A program made the translations under genes and the position numbers. A stretch of 7,388 nt of DNA. Origin: an uncultured Ktedonobacteraceae bacterium (GTDB lineage Bacteria; Chloroflexota; Ktedonobacteria; Ktedonobacterales; Ktedonobacteraceae). Each line of letters starts with the position of its first letter. Positions within the stretch are counted from its first letter, which is position 1. Below are positions 5,506 through 7,388 of this stretch, in pieces. Where the stretch lies: positions 1 through 7,388 of the forward strand of contig CATPCK010000923.1 in assembly GCA_955652655.1 (NCBI GenBank). Reading direction: 5' to 3'. Under the pieces are notes generated by a model. The model searched no databases. It worked only from the letters and a program-made list of their open reading frames with translations, and was not told where the DNA came from.

Positions 5506-7388
5506 TTAGCCGATTTTTTCGCTGCCGGTGCTATTCACATCTGGCCGTAGTGGAGATGTACCAACCGGCGGTGTAATAACCTGCGGTACGCCCTGGGGTA
5601 AAGATTGCGGAGATGCAATAACTGCCCCTGTTTCCCGCATAATCTCCTGAAGTTGATTGGAATCGATCACCTCATTGCGGCGCAGTTCCTGGGCTATGCG
5701 GTCGAGTGTCGGACGATGCGTTTGCAAGAGTTCAACAGCACGAGCATGACCGTTACGAACAATACGATCAACTTCATCATCGATTGTCTCGGCGGTCGTC
5801 TCGCTGTAATCGCTTGGAGCACCGGTATCACCGCCACTCGCGAATGGACTGCCACGCTCACTAAAAGAGATGGTGCCGATTTTTTCGCTCATCCCCCAAC
5901 GGGTTACCATTTGACGGGCCAGGGCTGTGACTCGTTGCAAATCGTTCTCCGCACCCGTTGTGATGCGCCCAATCACCACCTCTTCGGCAGCACGTCCACC
6001 GAGGGCGGTCACAATCTGTGTCAATAAGTACTCTTTGGAGTAGTTATAGCGATCATCCAGTGGCGTCGACATAGTGACGCCCAACGCCTGGCCGCGCGGC
6101 ACAATAGTGACCTTGGTGACCGGGTCAGCATGTTCTGAGAGCAGCGCCGTCAACGCATGACCTCCCTCGTGGTAAGCTATCACCTTCAGGTCTTCATCAC
6201 TAAGCACCAACGGGCGTTCGGCACCCAGAAGAATCTTGTCCAACGCTTCGTTAAAACACTTTTGCGTTACGCGGTCCAGGTTACGACGAGCAGCCAGTAG
6301 CGCGGCTTCATTGACCAGGTTCGCCAGGTCAGCACCAACCATGCCTGGTGTCGAACGAGCGATAGCCACCAAATCCACGTCAGGAGCTAATGGTACATTG
6401 CGTGAGTGAATCTTGAGAATAGCCAGACGCCCGTTCCAATCGGGGCGATCTACCGTGACACGCCTATCAAAACGACCTGGACGCAGCAGCGCCTGATCAA
6501 GCCCATCAGGCCGATTGGTAGCCGCGATAACTACGACCGCCTGCCGGGTATCAAATCCATCCATCTCTACCAGGAGCTGGTTCAATGTCTGCTCGCGTTC
6601 ATCGTTAGTATTGATACTTGAACCACGCTGTCGCCCTACTGCATCGATCTCGTCAATGAAAATGATACTAGGAGAAGCTTTTTTCGCCTGATCGAAGAGA
6701 TCACGTACGCGGCTAGCGCCCACGCCGACCAGCACTTCGACAAATTCTGAACCGGACATAGAGAAGAAGGGGACACCAGCCTCACCCGCCACGGCTCTTG
6801 CCAGCAATGTTTTACCTGTTCCTGGAGGGCCAACGAGCAGTACGCCGCGAGGAATCTTGCCTCCCAAACGTTGGAATTTCTGAGGTGTTTTCAGAAACTC
6901 GACGACTTCTTGAAGTTCATATTTGGACTCATCGACGCCCGCAACATCGGCGAAAGTGGTGCTGGGCCGATCTTCAAGGATAAGTTTTGCTCGGCTCTTT
7001 CCAAAGCTGAATATCCCCTGTTGTCCCTGACCCGCCCGGCGCGACAAGAAAATGAAGAGCGCGATGACGAGAATCCAGGGAACGAAGGCGATCAGGAGGT
7101 TCAGCCAGAAACTGTTATCCTGTGGCGGCTGAGAGGAAACGGTGACGCCTTTAGACTGGAGTAACTGTGGGAGCTGCGGATCTCCATTTGGAAGCTGTAT
7201 TACTCGATACTGGGTATAGGAACCAACTGGTTGTTTGAATTCTCCTGTAATATCTGTCTGCCCATTAAAAACGGCTGTTTTGATGTTCCCAGCATTGATT
7301 TGATCGTAATAGACACTATAAGCCAGCTGGTCGACCTGGTTCGAATTGTTGTTGCTATTCTGAGTGAAAAACGAGTATGCGTATATTC
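5506..7388 (-). CDS. ftsH: ATP-dependent zinc metalloprotease FtsH, 5' end cut by window
   Basis: Membrane-anchored AAA+ protease that extracts and degrades misfolded membrane proteins and some cytosolic regulators. The frame is open to the edge, giving 626 residues; only the N-terminus and first membrane segment are missing. In visible numbering, residues 1-91 are the extracytoplasmic loop (Asn-rich at 10-17), about 92-113 the second membrane helix, then Walker A GPPGTGKT (186-193), Walker B IIFIDEID (241-248), the second region of homology with its arginine fingers (284-308), zinc motif HEGGH (406-410) with third ligand D482, and a Pro/Ser-rich tail (about 590-626). The pore loop reads VLVGVGA, with L219 where E. 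coli has Phe228. The TTG at 7047 is an internal Leu in the membrane helix, not a start. It is the only window gene whose promoter is not in view. Confidence 0.95.
   Translation of the reverse strand, partial: IYAYSFFTQNSNNNSNQVDQLAYSVYYDQINAGNIKTAVFNGQTDITGEFKQPVGSYTQYRVIQLPNGDPQLPQLLQSKGVTVSSQPPQDNSFWLNLLIAFVPWILVIALFIFLSRRAGQGQQGIFSFGKSRAKLILEDRPSTTFADVAGVDESKYELQEVVEFLKTPQKFQRLGGKIPRGVLLVGPPGTGKTLLARAVAGEAGVPFFSMSGSEFVEVLVGVGASRVRDLFDQAKKASPSIIFIDEIDAVGRQRGSSINTNDEREQTLNQLLVEMDGFDTRQAVVVIAATNRPDGLDQALLRPGRFDRRVTVDRPDWNGRLAILKIHSRNVPLAPDVDLVAIARSTPGMVGADLANLVNEAALLAARRNLDRVTQKCFNEALDKILLGAERPLVLSDEDLKVIAYHEGGHALTALLSEHADPVTKVTIVPRGQALGVTMSTPLDDRYNYSKEYLLTQIVTALGGRAAEEVVIGRITTGAENDLQRVTALARQMVTRWGMSEKIGTISFSERGSPFASGGDTGAPSDYSETTAETIDDEVDRIVRNGHARAVELLQTHRPTLDRIAQELRRNEVIDSNQLQEIMRETGAVIASPQSLPQGVPQVITPPVGTSPLRPDVNSTGSEKIG

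Noticed and set aside
5605..6027. 140-codon plus-strand open frame opposite ftsH
   Set aside because: Shadow of the FtsH C-terminal region with no recognisable protein.
7045..7047. TTG 7047 as start of FtsH (513 residues)
   Set aside because: The frame continues upstream through a membrane helix and the typical FtsH extracytoplasmic loop to the window edge.

Overview
The window holds seven protein genes and no recognisable RNA gene, insertion sequence or CRISPR array. Base composition looks mid-range. The style of the FtsH, the stand-alone receiver protein and the many single-gene transcription units fit a soil Chloroflexota bacterium of the Ktedonobacteria type. This is an inference from overall look, not from a marker gene.

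Left to right: bases 1-402 hold no secure gene, but carry a likely leftward promoter (197-224) and the promoter of the first gene. A stand-alone CheY-like receiver protein follows on + (403-807), then a FabH-like 3-oxoacyl-ACP synthase III on + (922-2169) with its own extended -10 promoter. A GNAT acetyltransferase lies on - (2224-3108), divergent from a six-TM PAP2 lipid-phosphate phosphatase on + (3303-4103). A charge-polarised coiled-coil protein of unknown function lies on - (4206-4679), divergent from a PaaI-like hotdog thioesterase on + (4955-5428). The right end is the AAA+ zinc protease FtsH on - (5506-7388), cut by the window edge just upstream of its extracytoplasmic loop.

From 922 on, strands alternate gene by gene, giving three convergent and two divergent junctions and no multi-gene operon. 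Control therefore has to sit between the genes. Both divergent spacers carry dyads overlapping promoter-like sequence: a 7-6-7 inverted repeat exactly filling the spacer of the GNAT promoter, and two 6-5-6 inverted repeats in the hypothetical/thioesterase spacer. Two convergent junctions carry perfect inverted repeats with 25-base arms. The one at 5427-5476 has ordinary terminator polarity. The one at 4122-4180 has reversed polarity, with T-run first and A-run last on either strand.

The genes do not form one pathway. Three touch lipid or acyl metabolism (ketoacyl synthase, PAP2 phosphatase, thioesterase) and FtsH is membrane quality control, but they are separate transcription units, so a joint role is only a possibility. 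I see no convincing new multi-gene system. The most useful leads are the intergenic dyads, the two long hairpins, the FtsH pore substitution and the uncharacterised 157-residue protein.
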